A stretch of DNA of 64,000 nucleotides from an uncultured Veillonellaceae bacterium. GTDB lineage: Bacteria; Bacillota; Negativicutes; Veillonellales; Dialisteraceae. Of the stretch, positions 51,937-63,373 are shown in pieces; positions within the stretch are counted from its first letter, which is position 1, and each line of letters begins with the position of its first letter. The notes under the pieces are model-generated. The model worked only from the letters and a program-made list of their open reading frames with translations. It searched no databases and was not told where the DNA came from. A program made the position numbers and the translations under genes. The stretch is from contig CAKMIA010000005.1 in NCBI GenBank assembly GCA_927353735.1, positions 1-64,000 on the forward strand. The letters are read 5' to 3'.

Positions 51937-54900
51937 AACGCGCTTCCTTTCTTGGCGGAGATGGTCTTGCGGAGGATGGACTGGGTCTCCGTGACCGGCG
52001 TCTTTTCAGTGAGAGCATTCATCATGAGCTTGAGGCGGTTGATCTGGTTCACCTGGCTGACGCTGGCGTCGCAGTCCAGCGAGAGGAAGACCGCTTCCGG
52101 ATAGGCGATATGGAGCTTGTGCGCCATGCCTTCGCCGGTGATGTGGTTCGGCAGGCAGGCGAAGGGCTGGAGGCAGACGATGCCCCGGCAGCCGTGGCCG
52201 AGGAGGTCGATCATGTCCGCCGTGAGGAACCAGCCCTCGCCGGCACGGTGGCCCAGCGACAGATACTGGGCGGTGCGCTTGGCCAGCGCCTCAATGGGCG
52301 TGATGGGATGGAACCGGCGGGAATGCTTCAGCGCCTTTTCATAGGGCCGGCGGTACCATTCGAGGAGCCGGCGGATGAAGGTGTCCCGGAGGTCGCGCAT
52401 CATGCTGCCGCCGAGGTATTTCCGCTGGAACCGGCTGTCCAGCAGGCTGTACAGGAAGAAGTCGAGGATGCCGCTCGCTTCCGCTTCTCCGCCGTTCTCC
52501 TCGATGGCGCGGGCCAGATCGTTCGACGCGATGGGGCTGAATTTGACGTAGATTTCGCCCACGATGCCGATGCGGGGGCGCCGCTCCGTCTCGAGCAGGG
52601 GCAGGTGATCGAAATCGGAAATGATGCGGGCCAGCATTTTTCCGTAGGAATGATAGCTCTGGCCGTGGAGGAGCGCCTCGCTGCACCGCTGCTGCCATTC
52701 AGAACAGAGCGTTTCCGCGCTGCCCGGCACCTTTTCATAGGGACGGGTACGGTAGAGGCACTGCATGAGCGCGTCGCCGTAAATGGTGGCCATGATGAGC
52801 CGCTGGGCGAGGGTCATGGTGATCTGGAAGCCCGGCTGCGGCGCAAGACCCTCCATATTGGCGGAGATGACCGGCACGCCGGACAGGCCCGCTTCCTTCA
52901 GGGCCCGCTGGAGGAAGGCCAGATAGTTCGAGGCGCGGCAGGCGCCGCCGGTCTGGGAGAGCATGACTGCCGTGCGGGACAGGTCGTAGTCACCGGACTG
53001 GAGCGCCCGGATGAGGGAGCCGATGGTGATGATGGCCGGATAGCAGGCGTCGTTGTTGACGTAGGACAGGCCCGTATCGATATCCTCTCTCACCGGCGGG
53101 AGGATCTTCAGACGGTAGCCCGCGCCGCGTCCGGCCGCTTCAATGATGGGGAAATGAATGGGGGACATTTCCGGCACGAGGATGGTGTAGTCCTTTTTCA
53201 TTTCCTTCGTAAAGGGCGCGTTCTCGTAGGGCAGATCCGGCACGTCGTCGCGGTCCTGCTGCATCCGTTCCTGGATGGCCGCCTTCAGGGAACGCAGGCG
53301 GATGCGCACCGCGCCGAGGTTCAGTCCCTCGTCGATCTTGAGCGACGTGTACAGGCGTCCCCGGTAGGTCATGATCTCCTGCACCTGATCGGTGACGACC
53401 GCGTCGAGGCCGCACCCGAAGGAATTGAGTTCCACCAGCTCCAGATTGGCGTGGCGGGTGACGTAGTCCGCCGCGCGGTAGAGGCGGCCGTGCCAGGTCC
53501 ACTGGTTCAGCACGCGCAGATTCGGGAGACAGCCCAGCATGGCCACGCCGTCCTCGGAGAGCACTGCCATGCCGAGCTGATTCACCAGATCGGGGATTCC
53601 GTGATTGGCCGCCGGGTCCACATGGTAGGGACGGCCGGCGAGGACGATGCCCACGAGATGCTTTTCCTTGATTTCCTTCAGGATGCGGCGGGTCTCGTCG
53701 AGGAGATCGGCCTTGTATTTTTCCATTTCCGCCCGGGCCGCCGTGAGTGCCTGGAAGATGTCGCCGTAGGGGATATGGAGCGGAGCCAGCTCTTCCACAA
53801 GGCGTTTCTGCAGTGCGCTCGATTCATAGAGCGGCAGGAACGGATGGAGGAAGGGAATGCCCGCTTCCTGGAACAGGTCGTCCATATTGGCGGCGATGGT
53901 CTCCGGATAGGAGGTCACCATGGGGCACATGTAGGAATTTTCATTTTTCTCATCCGGCCCGTGGTCGATGCAGGGATACCAGATGAAATCGGGCTTGCGC
54001 CGGATGAGGTCGGCGATGTGCGCATGGACCAGCTTCACCGGATAGCATTCCGAGTAGGACGGGATCGTTTCCAGCGCCGTGATGGGGATCTGGCGGATGT
54101 CCGCACTGGAGAGGACGACGCGGAAGCCCAGCTTCGTGAAGAAGGTGAACCAGAAGGGATATTCTTCATACATATTGAGCGCCCGGGGGATGCCCACGGT
54201 GCCGCGGGGCGCCTTGCCCGGGGAGAGCGGCCGGTAGGAGAAGAGCCGGTCGTATTTCCACTGATAGATATTGGGCAGGGAGGAGCGGGCCGATGCCTTG
54301 CCGGTGAGGGCGAGGGAAGCGCCCCGTTCGCAGCGGTTGCCCGATACGAAGGCGCGGCCGTCGGAGAAGGTGGTCACCGTGACGAGGCAGTGGTTGCCGC
54401 AGCCGGGGCAGCGGTGCACATCGGTCTTCATGGTGATCTTTTCCAGTTCCTCCGGCGTGACGAGGGTGGAGCGGTGGGTCTCGGGGCAGCGGTCCTTCGT
54501 AATGAGGGCCATGCCGTACGCGCCCATGAGGCCGGCGATATTCGGGCGCACCACGTCCCGGCCGAGGAGCTTTTCCAGTGCGCGGAGCACCGCGTCATTG
54601 TAGAAGGTGCCGCCCTGAACGACCACCTTGTCGCCCAGCTCGGACACATCGCGGAGGCGCACCACTTTATAGAGGGCGTTCTTGATGACGGAGTAGGACA
54701 GGCCGGCGGAAATATCCGCGACGGAGACGCCGTTTTTCTGGGCCTCCCGCACGCGGGAATTCATGAAGACCGTGCAGCGGGAGCCCAGGTCCACCGGATG
54801 GGCCGCCGTGAGAGCGATCTTCGAGAAGGTGCGGATGTCCATGCCGAGGGACTGCGCGAAGGTGTCGAGGAAGGAGCCGCAGCCGGAGGAGCAGGCTTCA

Positions 54901-56225
54901 TTGAGGAGGATGCTGTCCACCGCGCCGTCCTTCAGGCGGCAGCATTTCATATCCTGACCGCCGATATCGAGGACGGTGGTCACGTCCGGGCAGAAATGGC
55001 GCGCCGCCCGGTAGTGGGCCATGGTCTCCACCTCGCCGGTATCGGCGGAGAGCGCTTCGCGGAGCAGATTTTCCCCGTAGCCGGTGACGCCGGCCCCGCA
55101 GATACGGGCGCCTGTGGGGAGCTTGCTGTACAGATCGGCGATGATGGCCTTGGCGCCGTTGAGGGGATTGCCCCGGTTGTTGCCGTAGTATTCATAGAGG
55201 ATGCGGCCCTGCGCATCGAGGAGCACCGTCTTGATGGTGGTGGAACCGGCGTCGATGCCGAGCCAGCAGGGGCCGGAGGCCTCGGACAGCGGCAGGCGGT
55301 CCACATGGAAGCGCGCGTGCCGGGCCTTGAAGGCTTCGTATTCCTCGTCCGAAGCGAAGAGCGGTTCCAGACATTTCACCGCGTCCAGATTGGACACGTC
55401 AGTCTGGCGGATGCGTTCCAGCCAGGGATCGAAGTCAAAGGGCTTGTCGTGCATGGCGGTGAGCGCCGCCCCGATGGCGACGTAGAGCTCGCCGTGCTCC
55501 GGCACGATCATATCTTCCTTTTTCATGCCGAGGGTCACGCGGAACCGTTCCCGGAGGACCGGCTGGAAGGTGAGCGGGCCGCCGAGGAATACGATCTTTC
55601 CCCGGAGCGGACGGCCGCAGGTGAGGCCGGAAATGGTCTGATTGACCACCGACTGGAAGACGGAGGCCGCGATATCCTCCTTCGGTGCGCCTTCGTTGAG
55701 CAGGGCCTGAATGTCCGTCTTGGCGAAAACGCCGCACCGGGAGGCAATGGGATAGATCTGCTTCGATTCGGCGGCCAGCCGGCCGAGGCCTGCCGCATCG
55801 GTGGAAAGAAGGGCCGCCATGCGGTCGATGAAGGCGCCCGTCCCGCCGGCGCAGGCGCCGTTCATGCGCTGATCCACGCCGTTTTTCAGGTAGGTCACCT
55901 TTTCATCCTCGCCGCCCAGCTCGACGATGGCGTCCGCTTCGGGATTGAAGGCGCGCACGGCCTTGGTCTCCGCGAGGATCTCCTGATAGAAGGGCAGCTC
56001 CATGAAGCGGGCCAGCCCCATGCCGCCGCTTCCGGAAATGGCCGCGGTGATCCGGTATCCGGAGAAGGATTTCTGCATTTCCTCCAGCAGATCCATGGTG
56101 GCCTTGCGGATGTCCGACATATGCCGCACATACCGGCCGAAAAGAAGCTTCAGGTGGGGAGAGAGCACTGCGATTTTGACGGTGGTCGAACCGACATCTA
56201 TGCCAACGTGAAGAACGGGCTTCAT
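51933..56225 (-). CDS. Giant 2-hydroxyacyl-CoA dehydratase activase-family protein (two BcrA/BadF domains plus DUF2229)
   Basis: 1430 residues. Two ASKHA ATPase domains are visible: the first (about 1-270) with HVGIDVGSTTVKIAVL and NGACAGGTGAFIDRMA, the second (about 318-590) with LGIDAGSTTIKTVLLD, VLDIGGQDMKC and ACSSGCGSFLDTFA. These cysteine motifs hold a [4Fe-4S] cluster in activases. A CPGCGNHC segment and a DUF2229 region follow (from about 680, GTVGIPRALNMYEEYPFWF), then a dehydratase-subunit-like C-terminus. By family analogy it may drive ATP-dependent electron transfer to a difficult reduction; the substrate is unknown. No dehydratase subunits are adjacent. The start follows GGAGGT. 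Confidence 0.9.
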   Translation of the reverse strand: MKPVLHVGIDVGSTTVKIAVLSPHLKLLFGRYVRHMSDIRKATMDLLEEMQKSFSGYRITAAISGSGGMGLARFMELPFYQEILAETKAVRAFNPEADAIVELGGEDEKVTYLKNGVDQRMNGACAGGTGAFIDRMAALLSTDAAGLGRLAAESKQIYPIASRCGVFAKTDIQALLNEGAPKEDIAASVFQSVVNQTISGLTCGRPLRGKIVFLGGPLTFQPVLRERFRVTLGMKKEDMIVPEHGELYVAIGAALTAMHDKPFDFDPWLERIRQTDVSNLDAVKCLEPLFASDEEYEAFKARHARFHVDRLPLSEASGPCWLGIDAGSTTIKTVLLDAQGRILYEYYGNNRGNPLNGAKAIIADLYSKLPTGARICGAGVTGYGENLLREALSADTGEVETMAHYRAARHFCPDVTTVLDIGGQDMKCCRLKDGAVDSILLNEACSSGCGSFLDTFAQSLGMDIRTFSKIALTAAHPVDLGSRCTVFMNSRVREAQKNGVSVADISAGLSYSVIKNALYKVVRLRDVSELGDKVVVQGGTFYNDAVLRALEKLLGRDVVRPNIAGLMGAYGMALITKDRCPETHRSTLVTPEELEKITMKTDVHRCPGCGNHCLVTVTTFSDGRAFVSGNRCERGASLALTGKASARSSLPNIYQWKYDRLFSYRPLSPGKAPRGTVGIPRALNMYEEYPFWFTFFTKLGFRVVLSSADIRQIPITALETIPSYSECYPVKLVHAHIADLIRRKPDFIWYPCIDHGPDEKNENSYMCPMVTSYPETIAANMDDLFQEAGIPFLHPFLPLYESSALQKRLVEELAPLHIPYGDIFQALTAARAEMEKYKADLLDETRRILKEIKEKHLVGIVLAGRPYHVDPAANHGIPDLVNQLGMAVLSEDGVAMLGCLPNLRVLNQWTWHGRLYRAADYVTRHANLELVELNSFGCGLDAVVTDQVQEIMTYRGRLYTSLKIDEGLNLGAVRIRLRSLKAAIQERMQQDRDDVPDLPYENAPFTKEMKKDYTILVPEMSPIHFPIIEAAGRGAGYRLKILPPVREDIDTGLSYVNNDACYPAIITIGSLIRALQSGDYDLSRTAVMLSQTGGACRASNYLAFLQRALKEAGLSGVPVISANMEGLAPQPGFQITMTLAQRLIMATIYGDALMQCLYRTRPYEKVPGSAETLCSEWQQRCSEALLHGQSYHSYGKMLARIISDFDHLPLLETERRPRIGIVGEIYVKFSPIASNDLARAIEENGGEAEASGILDFFLYSLLDSRFQRKYLGGSMMRDLRDTFIRRLLEWYRRPYEKALKHSRRFHPITPIEALAKRTAQYLSLGHRAGEGWFLTADMIDLLGHGCRGIVCLQPFACLPNHITGEGMAHKLHIAYPEAVFLSLDCDASVSQVNQINRLKLMMNALTEKTPVTETQSILRKTISAKKGSAL

Positions 56226-56238
56226 ATAAAACCTCCTT

Positions 56239-56256
56239 ACTGCGCCTGTGCGCAGT
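56239..56256. promoter_or_regulatory. Palindrome in the activase-tetR leader (possible TetR operator)
   Basis: A perfect ACTGCGC-CTGT-GCGCAGT dyad lies between the -10-like TATAAT (56283-56278, minus) and the activase start. TetR regulators often bind such sites in their own promoter region. A hairpin in the mRNA is the alternative. Confidence 0.5.
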
Positions 56257-56283
56257 TTTCTGTCATTTTATATGTCTATTATA

Positions 56284-56995
56284 CGAATAAATGAAGAAAA
56301 TGGGATATAGAATCTGTTTGAATTTCCCGTTTCGTCCGGCCTGTTTCCTGTGGCGCGGCATGCGGTGTATACAGCGGGATAAACAGGGAAAACCGGCGGA
56401 AATGCGGGCGATTTTCCCGCGATGACCCTGAAGGCCAGGACGGGAATCACACAAAGGACCGGCGGTTCCGACTTCCGGGACCATCCGGCGGACGTTTGAA
56501 TTTGCAGAGAGAAAGCCGCCCGTTTTCATTGGGGAGAATGGACGAGTGTTTATAATTGGCACCCAAATGATAGAAAAAATTTAGATGCGTGGGCACACTA
56601 AGGCAGGGAAAGTGCCGGCCGCTGTGAGAGCTGCTCGATGCCCTTATATAATAAGGTATATAAGATTTTCTTTTTCCCTTCCGTAAAAGCAGAGTGGGAC
56701 GGTTGCACGACGGCGCCGGAACGGAAAGGAAACCGGGCGGAATGCAAGGCAGGCAGTCCGGAAAGGGGCCTGTTATAGAAAACGGGACATAGATTCCTTG
56801 CTGCATAGAAGAATGACATGGCAGAATAAGAACGGAGCGGACATCGGTCCGGAAACAATGGCGGAAGCGGGACAGAAAACGGGGAAATCCCGGCTTTTTC
56901 AGGACTCGTGAAACAGCCTGAAAAACGGAAAAGACACACACGGAAACGTGGAAAAAGAAAACCCCGTAATACCGAGAAAAATCACCATCTTTTTA
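56284..56995. other. Gene-free stretch of about 710 bp
   Basis: No open frame here has a plausible start, composition or family match. The longest minus-strand frame (56447-56941) is rich in Ser, Pro and Arg without a ribosome site. The only clear element is the dyad CTTATATA-ATAAGG-TATATAAG (56643-56664). Homopurine/homopyrimidine bias is notable in 56680-56960. A non-coding RNA or a decayed gene is possible. Confidence 0.5.
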
Positions 56996-57024
56996 TTGAC
57001 ATGTTTCGGCGGGAATGGTATATT
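56996..57024 (+). promoter_or_regulatory. Promoter of the str (rpsL-rpsG-fusA-tuf) operon
   Basis: Consensus TTGACA (56996-57001) and TATATT (57019-57024) are 17 bp apart, with an A/T-rich upstream flank. Confidence 0.85.
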
Positions 57025-57068
57025 ATTATCGTTGCGTAAAAAGAAACGCACGTGAAGCAGGTGAAAAG

Positions 57069-57320
57069 ATGACTCTGGATGAATTGAAACAAGCCTCGTT
57101 TGTGGTGGGGATGAAGGAAACGGAAAGGGCTCTCGAAAAGGGAGAGGCTGCCCGCGTATTCATTGCTTCCGACTGCGACGAGAAGTTCTCCGGTCCGCTT
57201 CTCGAAGCCTGTGCCGCCAGAGGCGTGCCGGTCGCGACGGGGTTCACGAAAAAAGAACTCGGCCGGGCCTGCGGCATCAAAGTCAAGGCAGCAGCGGCGG
57301 CCGTTCTTAATTCCCGGTAA
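57069..57320 (+). CDS. L7Ae-family ribosomal/RNA-binding protein
   Basis: 83 residues. The L7Ae/YbxF fold binds kink-turn RNA. Visible segments are ASFVVGMKETERALEKGEAARVFIASDCD and GVPVATGFTKKELGRACGI. It precedes rpsL as ybxF does in B. subtilis. ATG 57069 is preferred, with AGGTG just upstream; the frame extends to 57015 but that lies in the promoter. Confidence 0.92.
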   Translation: MTLDELKQASFVVGMKETERALEKGEAARVFIASDCDEKFSGPLLEACAARGVPVATGFTKKELGRACGIKVKAAAAAVLNSR

Positions 57321-57386
57321 TATCTTTCGGAGCCATGCTCCGGAGGATCAATTATAAATCCAACTTTTCGGAAGGAGGTGCCTATA

Positions 57387-57761
57387 TTGCCGACAATCAA
57401 TCAGCTGGTCCGCAAAGGAAGACAGACTCTGGTCTACAAAGCAAAGACCCCGGCTCTGAAACAGTGCCCGCAGAAACGCGGCGTCTGCACTCGTGTCTAC
57501 ACCGCAACCCCGAAGAAGCCGAACTCCGCTCTTCGTAAAGTTGCCCGTGTACGCCTGACCAACGGAATCGAAGTTTCCGCTTATATCCCGGGCGAAGGAC
57601 ACAACCTGCAGGAACACAGCGTCGTCCTCATCAGAGGCGGCCGTGTAAAGGATCTTCCGGGCGTTCGTTATCACATCATCCGTGGTGCTCTTGATACCGT
57701 AGGTGTTAAGGACCGCAAACAGGGCCGTTCCAAATACGGCGCAAAGCGCGATAAGAAATAA
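57387..57761 (+). CDS. rpsL: 30S ribosomal protein S12
   Basis: 124 residues, [11 protein letters not shown] at the start, with [15 protein letters not shown] and [16 protein letters not shown]. The lysines at the two streptomycin-resistance positions are wild type. The start is TTG 57387, since canonical S12 begins MPTINQ and AAGGAGG lies 8 nt upstream; a GTG at 57378 would overlap the ribosome site. S12 is in the decoding centre. Confidence 0.97.
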   Translation: MPTINQLVRKGRQTLVYKAKTPALKQCPQKRGVCTRVYTATPKKPNSALRKVARVRLTNGIEVSAYIPGEGHNLQEHSVVLIRGGRVKDLPGVRYHIIRGALDTVGVKDRKQGRSKYGAKRDKK

Positions 57762-57785
57762 TCGCATTTATGTGAATAATGATAG

Positions 57786-58277
<492 letters not shown>

Positions 58278-58298
58278 TTTTTATAAGGAGAACACATC

Positions 58299-60377
58299 GT
58301 GGGCAGAGAATTTCCACTCGAAAAGACAAGAAATATCGGCATCATGGCGCATATCGATGCCGGTAAGACGACGACCACGGAACGTATCCTGTTCTATACC
58401 GGTGTCAATCACAAGATCGGCGAAGTTCATGACGGCGCTGCCACCATGGACTGGATGGCTCAGGAACAGGAACGTGGGATTACCATTACATCTGCTGCTA
58501 CGACCTGCCACTGGAAAGGATATCGCGTAAACATCATCGATACCCCAGGGCACGTTGATTTCACTGTAGAAGTTGAACGTTCTCTCCGCGTATTAGACGG
58601 CTCCGTAGCTGTATTCAGCGCAAAAGATGGTGTACAGACCCAGTCTGAAACGGTCTGGAGACAGGCCAGCACCTATCATGTACCGCGTATCGCATTCATC
58701 AACAAAATGGATACGGTAGGTGCGAATTTCCTGCATGCCGTACAGACGATGAAAGACCGCCTGCATGCCAATGCGGTGGCTATGCAGCTGCCGATCGGCA
58801 AGGAAAACACTTTCGTCGGCATCATTGATCTTCTGACCAGAAAAGTAGAGATCTACAAAGATGATCAGGGCAAGGAAATCGAAGTCACGGAAGTTCCGGA
58901 CGATATGAAAGACGAAGTGGAAGAATACCGCGAAATGATCTGTGAAGCGGCTGCTGAAGCAGACGACGCTCTCATGGAAAAATACCTCGGCGGCGAAGAA
59001 CTCACCGTTGAGGAAATCAAGGCCGCTCTCCGCAAGCAGACTATTGCCTGCAAGGTATTCCCGGTATTCTGCGGCTCCGCATATAAGAACAAGGGCATTC
59101 AGATGCTGCTCGACGCTGTTCTGGATTATCTCCCGTCCCCGCTGGATGTACCGGCTGTCAAAGGCACGGACCCGAAGACGGAAGAAGAACTGGAACGCCC
59201 GGCAGATGACAAGGCTCCGCTTTCCGCTCTTGCATTCAAGATCATGGCTGACCCCTTCGTGGGCAAGCTCGCATATTTCCGCGTATACTCCGGCGAAATG
59301 CACCAGGGCACTTACGTTCTGAACTCCACCAAAGGCAAGAAGGAACGTGTAGGCCGCATTCTCCAGATGCACGCAAATCACCGCAAGGAAATCGACGTTG
59401 CCTATACCGGCGACATCGCTGCTGCGGTAGGCTTCAAGGATGTCACCACAGGCGATACGCTCTGCGATGAAAATGCTCCGATCGTTCTGGAAAAGATGGT
59501 ATTCCCTGATCCGGTTATTTCCGTAGCCGTTGAACCGAAGACCAAGGCTGACCAGGAAAAGATGGGTGTTGCACTGCAGCGTCTGGCTGAAGAAGATCCG
59601 ACGTTCCGCGTTCACACCGATCCGGAATCCAATCAGACCATCATCTCCGGCATGGGCGAACTTCACCTGGATATCATCGTTGACCGTATGAAACGCGAAT
59701 TCGGCGTTGACGCAACGGTCGGCAAGCCGCAGGTTGCTTACCGCGAAACCATCCGCAAGGAAGTCGAAGCGGAAGGCAAATTCATCCGTCAGACCGGCGG
59801 CCACGGCCAGTACGGCCACTGCTGGCTGCGTCTTGAACCGCAGGAACCCGGCACGGGCTTCTCCTTCGAAAACAAGATCGTCGGCGGCGTCATTCCGAAA
59901 GAATTCATCGGACCGGTTCAGGCCGGTGTTGAAGCAGCAATGGAAGACGGCGTAGTTGCCGGTTATCCGATGGTTGATATCAAGGTCACCGTATTCGACG
60001 GCTCCTACCACGATGTCGACTCCTCGGAAATGGCATTCAAGGTCGCCGGCTCCATGGCATTCAAGGCGGGCGCCAAGAAAGCCGATCCGGTTCTGCTTGA
60101 ACCGTACATGAAAGTCGAAGTCGATGTACCGGAACAGTACATGGGCGACGTAATCGGCGGTCTGAACTCCCGCCGCGGACGCATTGACGGCATGGAAACC
60201 GAAAACGGCGACTCCAGAATCAAGGGCTTCGTTCCGCTTTCCGAAATGTTCGGCTATGCGACCGACCTCCGCAGCACCACTCAGGGCCGCGGCACCTTCA
60301 CGATGACCTTCGATCACTACGAAGAAGTACCGAAGGCAATTTCCCAGCAGATCACTGAAGAACGTCTGGGCAAATAA
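58299..60377 (+). CDS. fusA: Elongation factor G
   Basis: 692 residues. GTPase motifs are [12 protein letters not shown] (G1), GITITSA (G2), DTPGHVDF (G3) and NKMD (G4). Domains II-V follow at normal length. It catalyses ribosomal translocation. It starts at GTG 58299 behind AAGGAG, in the usual str operon place. Confidence 0.97.
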   Translation: MGREFPLEKTRNIGIMAHIDAGKTTTTERILFYTGVNHKIGEVHDGAATMDWMAQEQERGITITSAATTCHWKGYRVNIIDTPGHVDFTVEVERSLRVLDGSVAVFSAKDGVQTQSETVWRQASTYHVPRIAFINKMDTVGANFLHAVQTMKDRLHANAVAMQLPIGKENTFVGIIDLLTRKVEIYKDDQGKEIEVTEVPDDMKDEVEEYREMICEAAAEADDALMEKYLGGEELTVEEIKAALRKQTIACKVFPVFCGSAYKNKGIQMLLDAVLDYLPSPLDVPAVKGTDPKTEEELERPADDKAPLSALAFKIMADPFVGKLAYFRVYSGEMHQGTYVLNSTKGKKERVGRILQMHANHRKEIDVAYTGDIAAAVGFKDVTTGDTLCDENAPIVLEKMVFPDPVISVAVEPKTKADQEKMGVALQRLAEEDPTFRVHTDPESNQTIISGMGELHLDIIVDRMKREFGVDATVGKPQVAYRETIRKEVEAEGKFIRQTGGHGQYGHCWLRLEPQEPGTGFSFENKIVGGVIPKEFIGPVQAGVEAAMEDGVVAGYPMVDIKVTVFDGSYHDVDSSEMAFKVAGSMAFKAGAKKADPVLLEPYMKVEVDVPEQYMGDVIGGLNSRRGRIDGMETENGDSRIKGFVPLSEMFGYATDLRSTTQGRGTFTMTFDHYEEVPKAISQQITEERLGK

Positions 60378-60395
60378 TTATCAGGAGGAACTGAA

Positions 60396-61583
60396 ATGGC
60401 AAAAGCACATTATGAAAGAACAAAGCCGCATGTTAACATCGGCACCATCGGCCACGTCGACCACGGCAAGACCACGCTGACCGCAGCAATCACCAAGGTC
60501 CTTTCCGACGAAGGCATGGCAAACTTCCTGGACTATGCATCCATCGATAAGGCTCCGGAAGAACGCGCACGCGGCATCACCATCAACACCGCTACCGTTG
60601 AATACGAAACCGAAAACCGTCACTACGCACACGTTGACTGCCCCGGGCACGCTGACTATGTCAAGAACATGATCACCGGCGCAGCACAGATGGACGGCGC
60701 TATCCTCGTTGTATCCGCAGCTGACGGCCCGATGCCGCAGACCCGTGAACACATCCTGCTGGCAAAGCAGGTCGGCGTACCGGCAATCGTGGTATTCCTG
60801 AACAAAGCTGACCAGGTAGATGATCCGGAACTGATCGACCTCGTCGAAATGGAAGTCCGCGATCTGCTGACCGAATACGGCTATCCGGGCGACGACACCC
60901 CGATCATCGTCGGCTCCGCACTGGGCGCACTGAACGGCGAAGCTAAATATGTACAGGCAGTCAAAGACCTGATGAAGGCAGTAGACGAATACGTCCCGAC
61001 CCCGGCACGTGAAACGGACAAGCCGTTCCTGATGCCTGTAGAAGACGTATTCACGATCACCGGCCGTGGCACCGTAGCAACGGGCCGTGTAGAACGTGGT
61101 ACCGTCAAAGTCGGCGACGCAGCAGAAATCGTAGGTCTGCAGGATGAACCGAAACAGACCGTCGTAACGGGCGTAGAAATGTTCCGCAAGATCCTCGACC
61201 AGGCAATGGCAGGGGACAACATCGGCACGCTGCTGCGCGGCATTGACCGTAAGGAAATCGAAAGAGGCCAGGTACTGGCGAAGCCGGGCAGCGTACATCC
61301 GCACACCGAATTCACCGCCCAGGTCTATGTACTGACGAAAGACGAAGGCGGCCGTCATACCCCGTTCTTCAACGGCTATCGTCCGCAGTTCTTCTTCAGA
61401 ACGACCGATGTAACCGGTGACATTCAGCTGCCGGAAGGCACTGAAATGTGCATGCCTGGCGACAACATCGAAATGAGCGTAAAACTCATCACCCCGATCG
61501 CCATGGAAGAAGGACAGCGCTTTGCAATTCGTGAAGGCGGCCGTACGGTCGGCGCAGGCGTTGTTGCAAAGATTTCCAAATAA
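60396..61583 (+). CDS. tuf: Elongation factor Tu
   Basis: 395 residues. G1 is [11 protein letters not shown]3 is DCPGHADY and G4 is NKAD, followed by beta-barrel domains II and III, ending [10 protein letters not shown]. It delivers aminoacyl-tRNA to the ribosome. AGGAGG lies upstream; it is last in the str operon. Codon use is more biased than in the accessory genes, as expected for high expression. Confidence 0.98.
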   Translation: MAKAHYERTKPHVNIGTIGHVDHGKTTLTAAITKVLSDEGMANFLDYASIDKAPEERARGITINTATVEYETENRHYAHVDCPGHADYVKNMITGAAQMDGAILVVSAADGPMPQTREHILLAKQVGVPAIVVFLNKADQVDDPELIDLVEMEVRDLLTEYGYPGDDTPIIVGSALGALNGEAKYVQAVKDLMKAVDEYVPTPARETDKPFLMPVEDVFTITGRGTVATGRVERGTVKVGDAAEIVGLQDEPKQTVVTGVEMFRKILDQAMAGDNIGTLLRGIDRKEIERGQVLAKPGSVHPHTEFTAQVYVLTKDEGGRHTPFFNGYRPQFFFRTTDVTGDIQLPEGTEMCMPGDNIEMSVKLITPIAMEEGQRFAIREGGRTVGAGVVAKISK

Positions 61584-61613
61584 TTCTTCATTTAAACAGC
61601 GCTAACACTGTTG

Positions 61614-61665
61614 AAACACACAAGTCCGGAGCAGCTCCGCACGCTGCTCCGCTCTGTTGTGTTTT
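61614..61665 (+). terminator. Hairpin terminator after tuf
   Basis: An outer AAACACA/TGTGTTT stem (61614-61620 with 61658-61664) and an inner 8-bp CGGAGCAG/CTGCTCCG stem (61627-61634 with 61644-61651). The T-run is short (TTTT), so some transcription may continue into the S10 operon. Confidence 0.7.
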
Positions 61666-61681
61666 ATATAAAAACTATGAA

Positions 61682-61741
61682 GTGGAAGGTGGCCTGCAAG
61701 GCAGGGGAATTTCCACGGAGCAGTTCATTCTGGAAATGAAC
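61682..61741 (+). promoter_or_regulatory. Structured leader of the S10 operon
   Basis: Two hairpins precede rpsJ. The first has GTGGAA/TTCCAC and inner CCTGC/GCAGG stems (61682-61716); the second is GTTCATT/AATGAAC (61723-61741), next to the AGGAGG site. L4-type autoregulation is possible but not established by the sequence. Confidence 0.4.
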
Positions 61742-61758
61742 GTCAGGAGGTTTATGTA

Positions 61759-62070
61759 ATGTCAAAACAGGAAAAAATCAGAATTCGTCTGAAGGGCTAT
61801 GATCACAAAGCTGTCGATCAGAGCGCGGCGAAAATCGTGGAGACCGCGAAGAGAACCGGTTCCAGAGTATCCGGACCGATCCCGCTTCCGACCGAACGGA
61901 ATGTGTACACCATTCTCCGTTCCCCCCATGTAAACAAAGACAGCCGCGAACAGTTTGAAATGCGTACGCACAAAAGACTGATCGATATCCTGGATCCGTC
62001 CAAGAAGACCGCAGACGCACTGATGAGACTCGAGCTCCCGGCAGGCGTCAGCATTGAAGTAAAAGCGTAA
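61759..62070 (+). CDS. rpsJ: 30S ribosomal protein S10
   Basis: 103 residues with [52 protein letters not shown] and PAGVSIEVK. It belongs to the 30S head and is also the antitermination factor NusE. It is first in the S10 operon and has AGGAGG upstream. Confidence 0.97.
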   Translation: MSKQEKIRIRLKGYDHKAVDQSAAKIVETAKRTGSRVSGPIPLPTERNVYTILRSPHVNKDSREQFEMRTHKRLIDILDPSKKTADALMRLELPAGVSIEVKA

Positions 62071-62082
62071 GGAGGTGCGAAA

Positions 62083-62724
62083 ATGTCTAAAGCTATTTTG
62101 GGAACAAAATTAGGAATGTCTCAGGTATTCGCTGAAAACGGCGACCTGATTCCGGTCACTGTAGTGGAAACGACCCCGAATGTCGTTGTTGCAGTCAAGA
62201 CTGTAGAATCCGACGGATACAATGCCATCCAGCTCGGCTACGGCGAAGTCAAGGAAAAACATCTGACCAAGCCGGTTAAAGGCCAGTTCGAAAAGGCAGG
62301 CGTTGCTCCTGTAAAGTATCTGCGCGAAGTTAGAATGGACGAAGTTCCGTCCTATACAGTGGGCCAAACTCTGGCTGCCGATATCTTCGCTGAAGGTGAA
62401 ATTGTAGACGTTATCGGTACCAGCAAGGGCAAAGGCTTCGCAGGTACGATCAAGAAATACAATTTCCGTCGTGGACCGGAAAGCCACGGTTCCAAGAACC
62501 ATCGTCAGCCCGCTTCCCTCGGCGCGCGTATGTCCGGCGGCGGTGGTAAAGTATTTAAGGGCAAGAAACTCCCTGGTCAGATGGGCGGCGTAAGAGTCAC
62601 CGTGCAGCATCTTCAGGTAGTCAGAGTAGATACCGCACGCAATCTGATGCTCGTTAAAGGCGGGATTCCCGGACCTAAGGGAAGCCTCGTCATGGTACAG
62701 GCCACGGTAAAGCCTGTCAAATAA
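62083..62724 (+). CDS. rplC: 50S ribosomal protein L3
   Basis: 213 residues beginning [16 protein letters not shown], with [30 protein letters not shown] and [16 protein letters not shown]. It is an early 50S assembly protein near the peptidyl-transferase centre. AGGAGG lies upstream; it lies 12 nt after rpsJ. Confidence 0.97.
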   Translation: MSKAILGTKLGMSQVFAENGDLIPVTVVETTPNVVVAVKTVESDGYNAIQLGYGEVKEKHLTKPVKGQFEKAGVAPVKYLREVRMDEVPSYTVGQTLAADIFAEGEIVDVIGTSKGKGFAGTIKKYNFRRGPESHGSKNHRQPASLGARMSGGGGKVFKGKKLPGQMGGVRVTVQHLQVVRVDTARNLMLVKGGIPGPKGSLVMVQATVKPVK

Positions 62725-62746
62725 GTTCTGAAAGGGAGGAACATCA

Positions 62747-63373
62747 ATGCCGAATGTAGCACTGTATAATATCGCTAACGAACAGGTTGGCGAAATCGAA
62801 CTGAACGACAGCGTCTTTGGCGTAGAATATAACGAAGCTGTCATTCATCAGGCAGTGGTGCGTCAGATGAGCAATGAACGTCTCGGCACCCATGCCACCA
62901 AGACCAGAGGCCTTGTCCGCGGCGGCGGCAAGAAACCGTGGAAACAGAAAGGCACCGGCCGCGCCCGCGTCGGTTCCATCCGCTCCCCTCTGTGGGTCGG
63001 CGGCGGCACCGTATTCGGACCGACTCCGAGAAGCTATGTGAAGGCCATGCCCCGCAAGGCTCGTCAGCTGGCTGTTAAATCGGCTCTTTCTGAAAAGCTC
63101 CGTGCCGGCGAACTCGTCATTCTCGACCAGATCGCTTTTGAAGCACCGAAAACGAAGAATGTTGTCAACATGATGACCGCCTTCCAGGCAGAAGGCAAAG
63201 CTCTCATCGTCGACGGCGGCGACCAGGCTGTGAACACCATCCTGTCCGCACGCAACATCCCCGGCGTGAAAGCCATGACCACCGACGGAATCAACATCTA
63301 TGATCTCGTCCATTACACCAAGCTCTTCCTGACCAAGAGCGCTGTAGAAAAAATTGAGGAGGTACTCGCATAA
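62747..63373 (+). CDS. rplD: 50S ribosomal protein L4
   Basis: 208 residues with [34 protein letters not shown], the exit-tunnel loop, and [19 protein letters not shown]4 lines the exit tunnel and autoregulates S10 operons in some bacteria. The stop overlaps the rplW start by 1 nt. Confidence 0.97.
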   Translation: MPNVALYNIANEQVGEIELNDSVFGVEYNEAVIHQAVVRQMSNERLGTHATKTRGLVRGGGKKPWKQKGTGRARVGSIRSPLWVGGGTVFGPTPRSYVKAMPRKARQLAVKSALSEKLRAGELVILDQIAFEAPKTKNVVNMMTAFQAEGKALIVDGGDQAVNTILSARNIPGVKAMTTDGINIYDLVHYTKLFLTKSAVEKIEEVLA

